Positions 8,244 to 18,008 are shown, counted from the stretch's first letter. The stretch is 64,000 nt of DNA from Chondrinema litorale (GCF_026250525.1 NZ_CP111043.1:2097421-2161420), one strand, 5' to 3'. Notes: generated by a model from the letters alone, not told the origin. A program made the numbers and translations.

Positions 8244-11200
8244 TCAAAAGCTTACTCCTATCTTGCCTGGTAGTTGCACATTGATAGAAATACCTTTATC
8301 TGTTTCCGACTGGATTTTAATTTTACCGTTATGACTTTCCAAAATTACATTAAGATCGTATAAATTCTTAATAGCACTGTCTGGTAATTCTCCAGTTTTA
8401 AAATTATCTGCTACTTTTCTAAGAGAATTTTCAGAAAAGTTTTCGCTAATGGTGAAAAAAGAGAAGTTATCTGCTTTTTGTGCAGTAACCATTATTTGTC
8501 CTGAGTTGCTTGATGATGATGCTAAAAAATCAAAAATATTATTAAAGATATCTTCTATAAAAGTTCTTGGCGAAACAATCCAGTTATCTGTTTTAAACTC
8601 CTTTCTAATTACTGTATCTCCAACAAACTCACTCTCGAACTTTTTAATACTATTTTCAAGAATGTCATTTACATCAATAAACTCTGGGTCTCCGTCAATT
8701 GGTGTTGGCTTAGTAGGAGTAATTACTTCATCTTTATATTCAAAAATTGGATTTTGCTCTAGAATTTCTTCTTCTTCTATATTCGTTGTTTCCGAGACAG
8801 TTTCTTCAAACTCTTGCTTAGGGATTTCCTCCTCAGTTTTTTGCTCTATTTCTAGAGCAGTATTATCACTCACTAAATCTTCTGCACTCTCAGTTTCAAC
8901 TTCTTGTATTGTTTCTATTGGAGCAACAAAAACATTTTCTGCTTCAAACTCTTTCTGGGTCTCTATAAAAGTATTCTCACTACTTGAATAGGTATCTTCT
9001 TCGCTCTCTAATTCTTGCTCTTCTTCATTTTCTACCACTGTTAGTTCAATGGCATTTACATACATCTCGTCTAATAAATTAGTAAACTTAAATCTTAATG
9101 ATTTTTGTGTTGATAAATCTTGTAGAAAGAAATTGCCTTCAACATACTGCTCTTCAGATTCAGCGATTTTATTAAATAGTGAAAGTAGATTATCTCTTTC
9201 TTCTAGCTTTACTGCATTTTTAATAGACTGACTATTTACTATTGATGTATTGAGTAAGTTTTCTAACTGCTTATTTTTATAAAAAATGCTTCCATCTCTT
9301 TTAAAGAGCGCAACGCCTTCTGTCGTATGTTGATTTAACCAAGTAAGTGCTGCCTTTTCAGAAATTGAAATATCTTGATGAACACCATTTTTCGTTTCTT
9401 CGGCTTTTCCATCATTTACTGAAAAAATAATTTCTAAAATAGCTCCTTTAAAGTTGGAATAACTCTTCGCATTTTTCACACAAACTTCTGCTTTTCTCCA
9501 ATTTCCTTCTTTATCAATTATCATAATTGATACTTCTTTTGTTAAAGAAATATCATTTTCCACATCTTCAAGTGCATTAATCAAATTTGTATGAGATGTA
9601 GAGTGCAATCTATCTTTTAAATTACCTCTTAACTGATACCCGAGTAATTGCTTAGTTACCGGATTGGCATATTTAATATTTGCTGAAAAATCTGTAAAAA
9701 TGACAATATTGTTTAAACTACTAAGCATTGAATTGTAAAACTTAGCTCTAAATTCAAAGTCAGTCTCTTTATTTGCTACATCTGTTACATCTTCTAACTG
9801 AATTAAGTATCCACTGATTTCATTCTTTTTTTGCAGGGCATTAATTGTACTATCTGACTTACGCCAAATAGCTTTATCATTTTTAAAGTAGAATGTGGCA
9901 TTTAATAATTCTCTCGGATTAGCCTGAACAAATTGAATATTACTTTTAATTGCCTGCATTTCATTCGGGTGCACATACTCATAAAAGCTATTGCCAATTA
10001 AAGTATTAGCATCTAACCCATACATATCTTTAATTGTATCATTTATAAATACAATGTTAAATTCTGTATCGAGCATAATATATACTCTCGGGGAATGATT
10101 GAGCAGCTCTTCTAGCACCTCATTACGTTCATTTTTTTCACGAACAATTTCCTGAGTTGCATCTGTTTTGGCAAACTTGAGTACAATACCTTGTACAAAT
10201 GGATTTTCTACAAGATTTACCTGTTTTAAAATAATGTTTTCCCAAACTCCTTGCTTACTTAAAAAGCGAACTACTCTATTGCCTTGAAAACTTGGGAAGT
10301 CTTTTACTTTAGTAAAATCTTCGTGAACTTTTTGGGTAAATTCAGGCGCAATATAGTCGAAACCATACCCACCTTGTCTTTCAGCTTGGTTATAACCAAA
10401 CTGTTTATTCATATTCTCACTTTCGTAAAGAATCTTACCTTCTTTGTCAACTATTGTTATTACCTCATCTGTGATATTCAATATGTCTGAAAGAAAGTTT
10501 TCCTTCTTCTCAAACTCATCTTCCATAGCCAGTCGCTCTTCAATAATTCTTAGTTCAAGAGCAATGCTATTTTTATATGTTGCCGGAAGTTTATAAATAA
10601 CACAGTCAAATAATTCAGTTTGATATTGCTTATTTCTGAAAGGAATTTCCTTTAAATAATTCCTTTTGTCATTTTCAGAACAATCAATTAATGCATTTTT
10701 AAAAGTATCATAATTCTCTTCGGGTAAGAATGATAGCATATTCAGGTTACTACTATCTCCTGATTTTATTCCAAATAAATCTTCTGCACTTTTATTTAAA
10801 AACTGGATATGGAACTCATTATCTAGGGTAAGGAAAATATCAGAAGATTTTTCAATAAGTTCCGAGTAGATGTTTTTTTCGTTTTGGATCTCTGTATATC
10901 TAACAGCAATAAAATGAATTTGCTCAAGACGTGCGTAACTTGTTATTCCCTTTAAACTAAATAAGAAATTTTCTTCTCCTGAATAGGTACCTAAAGCAAG
11001 TTTCTCATTTTTCAGCTCAAAATCATTACTCAAAAAACTACGAAAAACATCTAATCCTAATATTTCAAATAATGCCTTATCATCGAAAAATTCAGCATAA
11101 CCATTATTCTTTTTAATTACAGCAGAATCCTCTAAAATTTTAAAAGCTTCTTCGGTAGTAAGCTCGTCTTTATGAAATGGCTGGTTTACTTCTATAGTTG

Positions 11201-12008
11201 CTACAGCAAAATCTGGATAATCTTGTAAATACTGCGTACTTTGACTACCCTTTTCTACAACTTCAAGCTTTTCTGATACTAAATAATATTTAAGAAAAAG
11301 CTGTGCAAATGGTGTTGCTCTTAGCAAATAATCTTTTTCCCACTCAGACCAACTCTGTAACTCTTTACTCACAGTAAGCATACCTGTATATTCGCCCTCA
11401 CTTTTTAAAGGTGCTATTAAAAATGAGTTTTCACTAAAGGCAGAAATATCTTTTAATGAACTATACTCTGAATCATTTATATCTATAAGTGTAGATTCAT
11501 TAAATTTTTCAAGTAATATATTAGAATCTGGATACTCAATTTCTTGAACAGAAGATTCTCCTAATTTTAGGGTCAAGCTACTATTTTCAGCATTATACTG
11601 CCAAATAGCTACTTCTGAGGCATTTATTTTAAACTTTACATTATTTATAAAATCGGTAGGAGAATCATAAACAAGCAGAGAAGATTCAGTTGTTTTAGTA
11701 AGCTCTTGTTGATCATCTTGTGGAGTACTTAATTCATCTTGATTTTCTTCTTCCGGTTCAGTTGAATTCTGACTAACCTGTTTTACATCTTTTTCAGCAC
11801 CACTAAGTAAAACCCAAATAATAATAACCAATACAATTCCTGTTGCTGAGGCTACTAAAGAACTTAATCCGATTTGATCTGGATTTTCTACATAATTGTT
11901 ATAATTATCGTAGACTATCCATCCGGTAGCCAGTAACGCATGGAATGCTAAAACAAAAATCAGTAGATTACGATATGATTTTGCTTGAGTGTTTGAGGTT
12001 TCAGACAT
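8244..12008 (-). CDS. membrane multi-PAS/GAF sensor protein with degenerate histidine-kinase ATPase end
   Basis: This 1254-residue protein has two N-terminal membrane helices (about residues 14-34 and 48-68) and an acidic linker. A GAF-like domain (about 105-240) is followed by about five PAS-like domains up to about residue 990, for example SSDIFLTLDNEFHIQFLNKS and VYIMLDTEFNIVFINDT. A Glu-rich linker and a C-terminal HATPase_c-like domain (about 1120-1254) follow. The ATPase keeps an N-box-like NIFDFL and a G2-like HNGKIKIQSETDKG. I find no DHp phospho-acceptor histidine and no DxGxG motif, so kinase activity is doubtful. It is probably an operon with the ABC ATPase 12 bases downstream. A signalling scaffold or pseudokinase is my inference; the ligand is unknown. 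Confidence 0.8.
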   Translation of the reverse strand: MSETSNTQAKSYRNLLIFVLAFHALLATGWIVYDNYNNYVENPDQIGLSSLVASATGIVLVIIIWVLLSGAEKDVKQVSQNSTEPEEENQDELSTPQDDQQELTKTTESSLLVYDSPTDFINNVKFKINASEVAIWQYNAENSSLTLKLGESSVQEIEYPDSNILLEKFNESTLIDINDSEYSSLKDISAFSENSFLIAPLKSEGEYTGMLTVSKELQSWSEWEKDYLLRATPFAQLFLKYYLVSEKLEVVEKGSQSTQYLQDYPDFAVATIEVNQPFHKDELTTEEAFKILEDSAVIKKNNGYAEFFDDKALFEILGLDVFRSFLSNDFELKNEKLALGTYSGEENFLFSLKGITSYARLEQIHFIAVRYTEIQNEKNIYSELIEKSSDIFLTLDNEFHIQFLNKSAEDLFGIKSGDSSNLNMLSFLPEENYDTFKNALIDCSENDKRNYLKEIPFRNKQYQTELFDCVIYKLPATYKNSIALELRIIEERLAMEDEFEKKENFLSDILNITDEVITIVDKEGKILYESENMNKQFGYNQAERQGGYGFDYIAPEFTQKVHEDFTKVKDFPSFQGNRVVRFLSKQGVWENIILKQVNLVENPFVQGIVLKFAKTDATQEIVREKNERNEVLEELLNHSPRVYIMLDTEFNIVFINDTIKDMYGLDANTLIGNSFYEYVHPNEMQAIKSNIQFVQANPRELLNATFYFKNDKAIWRKSDSTINALQKKNEISGYLIQLEDVTDVANKETDFEFRAKFYNSMLSSLNNIVIFTDFSANIKYANPVTKQLLGYQLRGNLKDRLHSTSHTNLINALEDVENDISLTKEVSIMIIDKEGNWRKAEVCVKNAKSYSNFKGAILEIIFSVNDGKAEETKNGVHQDISISEKAALTWLNQHTTEGVALFKRDGSIFYKNKQLENLLNTSIVNSQSIKNAVKLEERDNLLSLFNKIAESEEQYVEGNFFLQDLSTQKSLRFKFTNLLDEMYVNAIELTVVENEEEQELESEEDTYSSSENTFIETQKEFEAENVFVAPIETIQEVETESAEDLVSDNTALEIEQKTEEEIPKQEFEETVSETTNIEEEEILEQNPIFEYKDEVITPTKPTPIDGDPEFIDVNDILENSIKKFESEFVGDTVIRKEFKTDNWIVSPRTFIEDIFNNIFDFLASSSSNSGQIMVTAQKADNFSFFTISENFSENSLRKVADNFKTGELPDSAIKNLYDLNVILESHNGKIKIQSETDKGISINVQLPGKIGVSF

Positions 12009-12193
12009 GGTTAATTGCTATTATTAGGCAGATGAACTCCAAAAAAAATTTAGTATTAAAAAATAAGCATGAATTTATAAAAAAATTCGGTGTAAATATA
12101 AAAACACAAAAACTTATTAAAACCTTCAGTCAAAAAGCATTAAAAAATTAAGTTTTATCATGAAAATAGAAGTTCTTGAATCTGTAGTAATAA

Positions 12194-12225
12194 AAAAGGC
12201 TATTACTTTAATGTAACAGCCTTTT
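12194..12225 (-). terminator. terminator of the TPR protein gene
   Basis: Arms 12194-12206 and 12213-12225 pair over 13 positions with one A-C mismatch that becomes a G-U pair in the minus-strand RNA. The loop is 6 bases. A run of U follows on the minus strand, 22 bases after the stop at 12247. Confidence 0.85.
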
Positions 12226-12246
12226 CAACAAATTGATTTAAATATT

Positions 12247-13863
12247 TTACTCTTGAGCTTCACTCGATTCTTTAATGCTATTATGAATTGAAGTTGTATA
12301 ATGGCTCTTACCTTTGCCTATACCTTCAAAAATGCTTAAAGACTGTCTGTAATATTTAATTGCATCACTATATTTTTCTTGTACTTTATACAAATCGGCA
12401 ATTCTTTTTGTACTTACTGCATTCTCTAAACTCATTCTACCATAATATTTCGAAGTAACAACAGATGACTCAATTAGTAACCTTTCTGCTTCTTTATAAT
12501 CTTTTAGTTTTAATCTAAGGTTTCCAAGAAGTGCTAAAGAGTTACCATATGCTGCATGGTTTTTACCAAGATGTTCTTTTTTAAGCGAAATAGCTCTTGA
12601 AAGTAATGTATCTGCTTCACTGTAATTCTCTTTTAAAACATAAAATGAAGCTAAACTATCTAATCCTGTAGCATAATCTTGGTGATTTTCACCTAAACTA
12701 GTTTTTCTAATTTCTTGAGCATCCTTAAAGATTTTTTCAGCCTCATCTGTTTTATTCATTGCAAGTTTCAATCTGCCTAACTCATCCATACTTGCAGGGT
12801 ATAAAGCATCTTTTTCTTTTCCGAGCTTTTTCAACAATACTATACTTTCAGAAAAAGATTTTTCAGCTTCTGCAAACTTCTCTGCTTTTTTATAATTTAT
12901 ACCTATCTCATTAAGAAGGTTTACTTTATCCATTGATTCAGCGGCTATAAAATCATTCTTGGTTTTCAATACATCTACCGCAGCTAAATAGGCATTTTGT
13001 TCTTTTAGTAATTCAATAACACCGTCAACTTCTTTTAAGTAATCTTCTTTTTTATCTTTATTTACTTCTTTATACAGAATTAAAAACTCTTTATAGTTAG
13101 CAATCATTTCGTCTTTTTTGTCGAGCTTTTGGTAAGCTTCTGCAGTGTTTTTTACTGCATATACATATTCAGACTTATCTGCACTAGCAGCCTTTGCCGC
13201 TTTTTTATGCTCATCATATAATTCAATTGCTTTTTCAAACTTATGCGTGTAGAAATATAAGTCTGCATAGTTTTTAACTATTTCTCTATACTTAGCAGGC
13301 TCACTTTTATAACCAGTTTTGCCGAAGTCATATAACTTTGTATATAAACTACCTGCTACATCATATTTCTTCACTTTCATACAAAGATTCGCAAACAGAA
13401 GCATTGTTTCATAGTAGTCTTTGTGTCCAGCTCCTTGGATTTTCTCTCTTGCAGTTAAAGCTTGTTGATAGTAGTTTGCAGCATTAGGTATTTTTTTCTC
13501 AGCTTCATAACTTTTAGCTAGAGCCTCAAGCATATCCGCATATTCTTTGGTGGATGTTGCTCTGTCTTCTTTAAATGCTCTTTCTAAATCTCTATAATTT
13601 ACAGTAGCATTTCCATAGTCACCAAGGAGAAAATATGCATTAGCCAGATTACTTACAATTGTTCTATAAGTCTCGTTTTTGTTATCCATTTGCTCTGAAG
13701 CCATAATTCTAGCTTTTAACAGAACAGTTGCAGCACCCTTATAATCTTCATTTTTAATTGCAGCTCTACCTTGCGAATAGTATTCTTGCCAAGATTGTGC
13801 TTGTAGAAAAAATGATGAGAAAATTAATCCCAATACCAAACTAGCCTTAATGTTGATGTTCAT
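12247..13863 (-). CDS. secreted tetratricopeptide-repeat protein
   Basis: I place the start at the ATG 13861-13863, because the protein then begins MNINIKASLVLGLIF with a clean signal peptide ending in FFLQAQ; the upstream frame would add 18 charged residues. The mature part (538 residues in all) is a run of helical pairs with TPR spacing, such as AIKLYRQSL-type and AEKSFSESIVLLKKLGKEK segments. The C-terminal third (IRKTSLGENHQDYATGLDSL, HLGKNHAAYGNSLALLGNL) matches the kinesin-light-chain-like TPR subtype. TPRs bind proteins, so a periplasmic scaffold is likely. Neighbours give no hint of its partner. Confidence 0.85.
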   Translation of the reverse strand: MNINIKASLVLGLIFSSFFLQAQSWQEYYSQGRAAIKNEDYKGAATVLLKARIMASEQMDNKNETYRTIVSNLANAYFLLGDYGNATVNYRDLERAFKEDRATSTKEYADMLEALAKSYEAEKKIPNAANYYQQALTAREKIQGAGHKDYYETMLLFANLCMKVKKYDVAGSLYTKLYDFGKTGYKSEPAKYREIVKNYADLYFYTHKFEKAIELYDEHKKAAKAASADKSEYVYAVKNTAEAYQKLDKKDEMIANYKEFLILYKEVNKDKKEDYLKEVDGVIELLKEQNAYLAAVDVLKTKNDFIAAESMDKVNLLNEIGINYKKAEKFAEAEKSFSESIVLLKKLGKEKDALYPASMDELGRLKLAMNKTDEAEKIFKDAQEIRKTSLGENHQDYATGLDSLASFYVLKENYSEADTLLSRAISLKKEHLGKNHAAYGNSLALLGNLRLKLKDYKEAERLLIESSVVTSKYYGRMSLENAVSTKRIADLYKVQEKYSDAIKYYRQSLSIFEGIGKGKSHYTTSIHNSIKESSEAQE

Positions 13864-14059
13864 AATCAAATCTATTTTTGAATTATAATTCTCTTTTTTT
13901 GTTGAAGGTAATATCACAGAAATTTCGGCGTTAATTTTGCATTTTTTTCAATTAGCCTTCGTTGAAGTATCGAAACGAACAATTATTAATAAATCTTAAT
14001 TGTACCAGATAACGGGCTGACAATAAGAAAATTATAATATTTTTTTTGTGTATTCTCTT

Positions 14060-15244
14060 ATGAAAACAGTATTTGGAACGACAAGTAAGGTAACAGTCCA
14101 AAGTGCTGTAACACTTGCTATTTTGCTTATTTTCCAGTTAAATAGTGCCTTCTCTTTTGATGACTCCTTAAAAGTTACACATAGTGAAGTACAATCATAT
14201 AAACTAAAAGATAGTAAGTATCAGGCTGTGTTTGAGATGGGGTATGCTAGGGCAGAAATTAGTAACCCCGAAGCATGGGGTAACGACGAAAGAGAAAGGA
14301 GAGTAGTAGAAGTGGATTTGGTATTTACTCAATACCCCAGAAAGAAAGAAGACTGGCGTACAAATTACGATACACTGCTTAATAGAAGAATTAATGCAGT
14401 TAAAGAACTTATACCCGGATTAAAAGAAAGCTCTGATGTAACTTGGAATTTAATACTACAAACTGAATGTAGTAATGAAACTGAAGCAAAGACGATGTTT
14501 CATGGGGCAGTGGTTAAATATAGAATTATACTTCCTAAGAGCTTAAGAGCATCACTCAATAATGTTAGAAAAATTGTTACTGGCAGAGTTGCTTTTGAAG
14601 ATTCAGTAGTATTTAAAGCTTTTGAGAGAAACCCCGATTGGAAAGACATGCTTATTGTAAAAGACTGGACGGGTAGTATGTATGATTATGGAGCACAAGC
14701 TATACTGTGGCATAGGCTTAACATGGAGAAAAAAGCTGTGAGACATATTGTTTTCTTTAATGATGGTAACATGACAGAAAACAGCGAAAAGAAAGTTGGG
14801 GCAACTGGTGGAATTTATGATGCTAAACCAGACGATATTAAAGATGTAATCAGTGTTATGCGTGAAGTAATGTTGGAAGGAAATGGGGGAGATAGCGAAG
14901 AAAATGATGTTGAAGCACTTCTGTACGGTATTAATAGCTTCAATGACTTTAAAGAAGTGATACTCATTGCAGATAATAAAAGTCCTGTTCGAGATATCTC
15001 GCTAATTGAAAAAATTCATGTGCCTGTAAGAATCATTCTATGTGGTACTAATGAAGCACCTGTTGTACATCCACATTACCTAAAAATAGCTTACGATACA
15101 GGTGGATCAATACATACCATTGAAGAAGATATTACCAAATTGACCTCTAAAATGGAAGGAGAAAAAATAAAAGTACTAGGAGTAGAATATGAGCTCAAAA
15201 AAGGTCAGTTTGTACCAATGACTGAAGAGAGCGATAGGTCTTAA
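14060..15244 (+). CDS. secreted von Willebrand factor A-like domain protein
   Basis: The better start is ATG 14060 (MKTVFGTTS); a GTG 12 bases upstream is in frame. A signal peptide occupies about residues 1-34. Residues 65-180 are a beta-rich domain of unknown family. The C-terminal half looks like a VWA fold: a strand, LIVKDWTGSMYDYG (a D-x-T-x-S form of the metal-binding MIDAS loop), then HIVFFNDG, GGDSEENDVEAL, FKEVILIADN and PVRIILCGT in the strand-helix order expected. VWA domains bind protein ligands through a metal. The partner is unknown, and no adjacent MoxR ATPase or Bat-type gene is present. Confidence 0.75.
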   Translation: MKTVFGTTSKVTVQSAVTLAILLIFQLNSAFSFDDSLKVTHSEVQSYKLKDSKYQAVFEMGYARAEISNPEAWGNDERERRVVEVDLVFTQYPRKKEDWRTNYDTLLNRRINAVKELIPGLKESSDVTWNLILQTECSNETEAKTMFHGAVVKYRIILPKSLRASLNNVRKIVTGRVAFEDSVVFKAFERNPDWKDMLIVKDWTGSMYDYGAQAILWHRLNMEKKAVRHIVFFNDGNMTENSEKKVGATGGIYDAKPDDIKDVISVMREVMLEGNGGDSEENDVEALLYGINSFNDFKEVILIADNKSPVRDISLIEKIHVPVRIILCGTNEAPVVHPHYLKIAYDTGGSIHTIEEDITKLTSKMEGEKIKVLGVEYELKKGQFVPMTEESDRS

Positions 15245-15264
15245 AGATTTTTAAGTTTTATAAG

Positions 15265-15304
15265 AAAAGGCTGCTTTGATTTAAATCAAAGCAGCCTTTT
15301 TTTT
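15265..15304. terminator. perfect 36-base palindromic terminator
   Basis: Positions 15265-15300 are a perfect 18+18 palindrome with AAAA and TTTT ends, followed by more T. It lies 20 bases after the VWA-like gene and 24 bases before the end of the convergent trhO, so it can serve both. Confidence 0.9.
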
Positions 15305-15327
15305 AATTTTCTTTATATATAAACTCA

Positions 15328-16296
15328 TTACTGAGATTGTTTCTCTTTTTTTAGCCTTTTAGAATCTTTATATGGGTTATAACCATTTAATTTAGTAGGA
15401 TAGTAACCTTCCATATTCCATTCTCTTTTTTCGGGAGAAGATTTACAATTATCTGAGCAACAACCTTCCATTTTCTCCATACAACTTTCGCAAATAGGTA
15501 CATGCCTGTTGCATACAGAATTGGCACAGTTTACCATATGATCACTTGTAGTACCACAAACATAGCATTTGCTAATTACTTTTGGGTTAACCTTATTTAC
15601 ATCAACAGCTACTCTACTATCAAACACATAGCATTTCCCTTCAAAATTCTCTCCTCCTTGTTCAAGACCATATTTGATAATACCTCCATGAAGCTGGTAT
15701 ACATCTTCAAAACCTTGTTCGATAAGGTAGGCACTAGCTTTTTCACACTTAATTCCTCCAGTACAGTAGGTAACCACTTTTTTACCTTTGTAAGCTTCAA
15801 GATCGCTTACTTTTTCAGGCATATCTCTAAAATTATCAATATCTAAAGTGATAGCTCCTTTAAACCTGCCTAATTCATGTTCGTAATTAGAACGCATGTC
15901 TACCAAAACCACATTTTCATCTTCCATCATCGTCTTTAACTCATGTGGCTCTACATATTTTCCAGTTCTTGTTAAAGGATCAACTGTGGCTAAATCTGAG
16001 TGAACGATTTCTGGCTTGTAACGAACATGTAATTTTTGAAAAGCATGCTCATGGTGTTCATCTACTTTAAATTCAATGGTAGCAAATCGCTCGTCAGATT
16101 TTACTTGTTCCATGTAATCCTCACAATCCTTTTTAAGACCAGAGATGGTACCATTTAAACCTTCTTCTGCTACAATAACTCTACCTCTTAGGTTAAGATC
16201 GAGGCATAATTGGTGGTGTTCTTCCCTAAATGCTTCAGGGTTTTCAATTTTTGTATAACAGTAATACAGTAAAATATAATATTCTTTGTTGTCCAT
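15328..16296 (-). CDS. trhO: tRNA uridine(34) hydroxylase TrhO (rhodanese-related, YceA family)
   Basis: TrhO-family proteins add oxygen to uridine 34 of some tRNAs to make 5-hydroxyuridine. This 322-residue protein has an N-terminal acylphosphatase-like domain (GLNGTISG near residue 44) and a central rhodanese domain with VLVDMRSNYEHELGRFKGA. The active-site loop is YCTGGIKCEKAS, holding the conserved catalytic cysteine. A C-terminal Cys-rich segment (CYVCGT, CANSVC, CESCMEKMEGCC) probably binds zinc. A -7 box (TATTTTTG on the minus strand) lies 41 bases upstream. Length and order of domains fit the longer form of the family. Confidence 0.93.
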   Translation of the reverse strand: MDNKEYYILLYYCYTKIENPEAFREEHHQLCLDLNLRGRVIVAEEGLNGTISGLKKDCEDYMEQVKSDERFATIEFKVDEHHEHAFQKLHVRYKPEIVHSDLATVDPLTRTGKYVEPHELKTMMEDENVVLVDMRSNYEHELGRFKGAITLDIDNFRDMPEKVSDLEAYKGKKVVTYCTGGIKCEKASAYLIEQGFEDVYQLHGGIIKYGLEQGGENFEGKCYVFDSRVAVDVNKVNPKVISKCYVCGTTSDHMVNCANSVCNRHVPICESCMEKMEGCCSDNCKSSPEKREWNMEGYYPTKLNGYNPYKDSKRLKKEKQSQ

Positions 16297-16336
16297 CTTC
16301 TTAGTTGCTGCTAAGTGATTAAATAATTTAAAGGTG

Positions 16337-16344
16337 CAAAAATA
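16337..16344 (-). promoter_or_regulatory. candidate -7 box for trhO
   Basis: On the minus strand this reads TATTTTTG, an exact TAnnTTTG match 40 bases upstream of the trhO ATG. No -33 TTG is seen at normal spacing. Confidence 0.4.
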
Positions 16345-16426
16345 AAAAAATTAAAAATATAAAAACTGATAATTGTCAAGCTTTGTATTTTGATAGCCCA
16401 AAACCTAATAGCTTATTTAAATTTCC

Positions 16427-16434
16427 TAACTTTG
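16427..16434 (+). promoter_or_regulatory. candidate -7 box for the NeuD-like gene
   Basis: TAACTTTG is an exact TAnnTTTG match ending 29 bases before the ATG at 16464, which predicts a short leader of about 22 bases. A -33 TTG is not visible at normal spacing. Confidence 0.45.
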
Positions 16435-16463
16435 AATATTCAAATAAGTGAAAAAGAGAAATC

Positions 16464-17105
16464 ATGGAAAACCCTGTAATTATTTTTGGAGCAACAGGCA
16501 TAGGCAAAGTTGCACTAGATATATTCACCAGTAAAAACATTATAACATATTGTTTTTTAGATGATGATTCAAGCTTACATGATACAGAAATCAATGAAAT
16601 TTCTGTAATGGGAAGCACAAAAGATGATGGATTTTTAAAATACATTGGAAAAAAATGTGAGGCATTTGTAGCAGTTGAGGAGAGTAGCGAGAGAAAACGC
16701 ATTTCGAATATGCTAAAGCAGAGAAGAAAAGTAATGCCAGTAAATGCTATTCACGACCAAACTATTATTTCGAAACATGCTTTTATAGGTTACGGAAATT
16801 TAATTAATGCGGGTGCAATCGTAAATAGTGGTGCTAAAGTTCCTAATCACTGTATTATACACTCTAATGCTGTTATCGAATACGATGTACAACTCGAAGA
16901 TTTTGTGCAAGTAGGAGCTGGTAGCATTATTGGCCCTAAAGTTACTCTAGGAGAAGGAGCACTAATTGGTGCTGGAGCTACTATTGCCGCAGGTATTAAG
17001 ATTGGTAAAAGAGCACAAATAGCACCGGGTTCAGTTGTTTTAAAAAATGTTGAAGCTGATGATATTGTTTTTGGAAATCCAGCCGGAACAATAGAAAAAG
17101 CTTAG
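16464..17105 (+). CDS. NeuD/PglD-like sugar O- or N-acyltransferase
   Basis: The 213-residue protein has an N-terminal Rossmann-like domain (VIIFGATGIGKVALDI, about residues 5-20) that binds the sugar nucleotide in this family. A C-terminal left-handed beta helix of hexapeptide repeats follows (about 105-205; HAFIGYGNLINAGAIV, GEGALIGAGATIAAGIKIG, IAPGSVVLKNV). The family transfers acyl groups, usually acetyl, to sialic acids or to amino-sugar nucleotides during glycan synthesis. No glycan cluster surrounds it, so the substrate cannot be named. It is a single-gene unit with its own box and terminator. Confidence 0.85.
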   Translation: MENPVIIFGATGIGKVALDIFTSKNIITYCFLDDDSSLHDTEINEISVMGSTKDDGFLKYIGKKCEAFVAVEESSERKRISNMLKQRRKVMPVNAIHDQTIISKHAFIGYGNLINAGAIVNSGAKVPNHCIIHSNAVIEYDVQLEDFVQVGAGSIIGPKVTLGEGALIGAGATIAAGIKIGKRAQIAPGSVVLKNVEADDIVFGNPAGTIEKA

Positions 17106-17132
17106 TAAAAAAAGCATTAAATATTTCTACTC

Positions 17133-17164
17133 AAGGTCACACATTTTAGTGTGACCTTTTTTTA
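17133..17164 (+). terminator. rho-independent terminator after the NeuD-like gene
   Basis: Perfect 10-base arms (17133-17142 and 17149-17158), a 6-base loop and seven T follow the gene by 27 bases. Confidence 0.9.
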
Positions 17165-17262
17165 TTCTTCCTTTAAAAAAACTATTCTCCAGCTTCTGTA
17201 TTAAACTTTTTAATACCCTATTCAGAAAAATTTAACTATTATTTTTTAACTGTGTATGCGTC

Positions 17263-17287
17263 TTGACTAAATAAAGAGCTAGCTTTG
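17263..17287 (+). promoter_or_regulatory. candidate promoter of the MarC-family gene
   Basis: TTG at 17263-17265 is followed after 14 bases by TAGCTTTG at 17280-17287, an exact -7 box. The spacing is shorter than the usual 17-23. The leader to the ATG at 17345 would be about 50 bases. Confidence 0.45.
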
Positions 17288-17344
17288 CAGCTATTTTTAA
17301 AAAACCAGTAGACAAAGCATTTAAAAATTAAAATTTAGCAGGAA

Positions 17345-17911
17345 ATGTTTAATGTTAAGGAAATATTATCTGTATCTCTGATTTTATTTTCAGTGATTGA
17401 TATTTTAGGCTCTATCCCCATTGTAATAGACTTAAGAAAAAAGTCTGGCAAAATAGAGTCTGAAAAGGCAACAATTATCGCAGGTGTAATTATGATTGCC
17501 TTTCTATATTATGGCGAATCTATCTTGAGGTTATTCGGTCTTGACGTAGCATCATTTGCAGTTGCAGGTGCCATTGTGATTTTATTAATTGGAATGGAAA
17601 TGATCTTAGGCATCAATTTATTTAAAACTGATCCTGAAGCGAAAACTAGTTCTATCGTTCCTCTGGCTTTTCCAATTATTGCAGGAGCAGGAACAATGAC
17701 TACAATTATTACTCTTAGAGCAGAATTTGGGCAAGCAAATATTCTTGCCGGAATCGTAATCAACCTAGTATTTATTTATTTAGTTTTAAAAACTTCTGGT
17801 TGGTTAGAAAAAGTGCTTGGTAGAGCAGGTGCAGATATTTTAAGAAAAGCATTCGGTATTATTCTTTTAGCTATTGCTGTAAAAATTATTAAAACTAATC
17901 TTCAATTTTAA
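17345..17911 (+). CDS. MarC family (UPF0056) integral membrane protein
   Basis: The 188-residue protein is almost wholly hydrophobic, with about six membrane helices. It carries the family pattern FSVIDILGSIPIVIDL near the N-terminus, then GAIVILLIGMEMILG and SSIVPLAFPIIAGAGTMTTI in the middle. MarC proteins sit in the cytoplasmic membrane; they were once linked to multiple antibiotic resistance, but their real function is unproven. The nearest downstream gene (PhoD-like) starts 97 bases later and may share transcription. Confidence 0.9.
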   Translation: MFNVKEILSVSLILFSVIDILGSIPIVIDLRKKSGKIESEKATIIAGVIMIAFLYYGESILRLFGLDVASFAVAGAIVILLIGMEMILGINLFKTDPEAKTSSIVPLAFPIIAGAGTMTTIITLRAEFGQANILAGIVINLVFIYLVLKTSGWLEKVLGRAGADILRKAFGIILLAIAVKIIKTNLQF

Positions 17912-18008
17912 ATGAGCTAATCACCTAAAGAGAGCATGAAATAATAATGAAAGTATTAATTTGCAGGCTGATTTTAAGTATTCTGTAAACACTAACTTTC
18001 ATTTTTTC

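Noticed and set aside
8449..8991. Open frame opposite the PAS-domain gene
   Set aside because: It is antisense to a well-supported gene, is Ser/Leu-rich low complexity, and arises from the Glu-rich linker code on the other strand.
13867..13874. Exact minus-strand TAnnTTTG box next to the TPR gene
   Set aside because: It ends only 4 bases from the chosen ATG, so a transcript would start inside the gene; probably chance.
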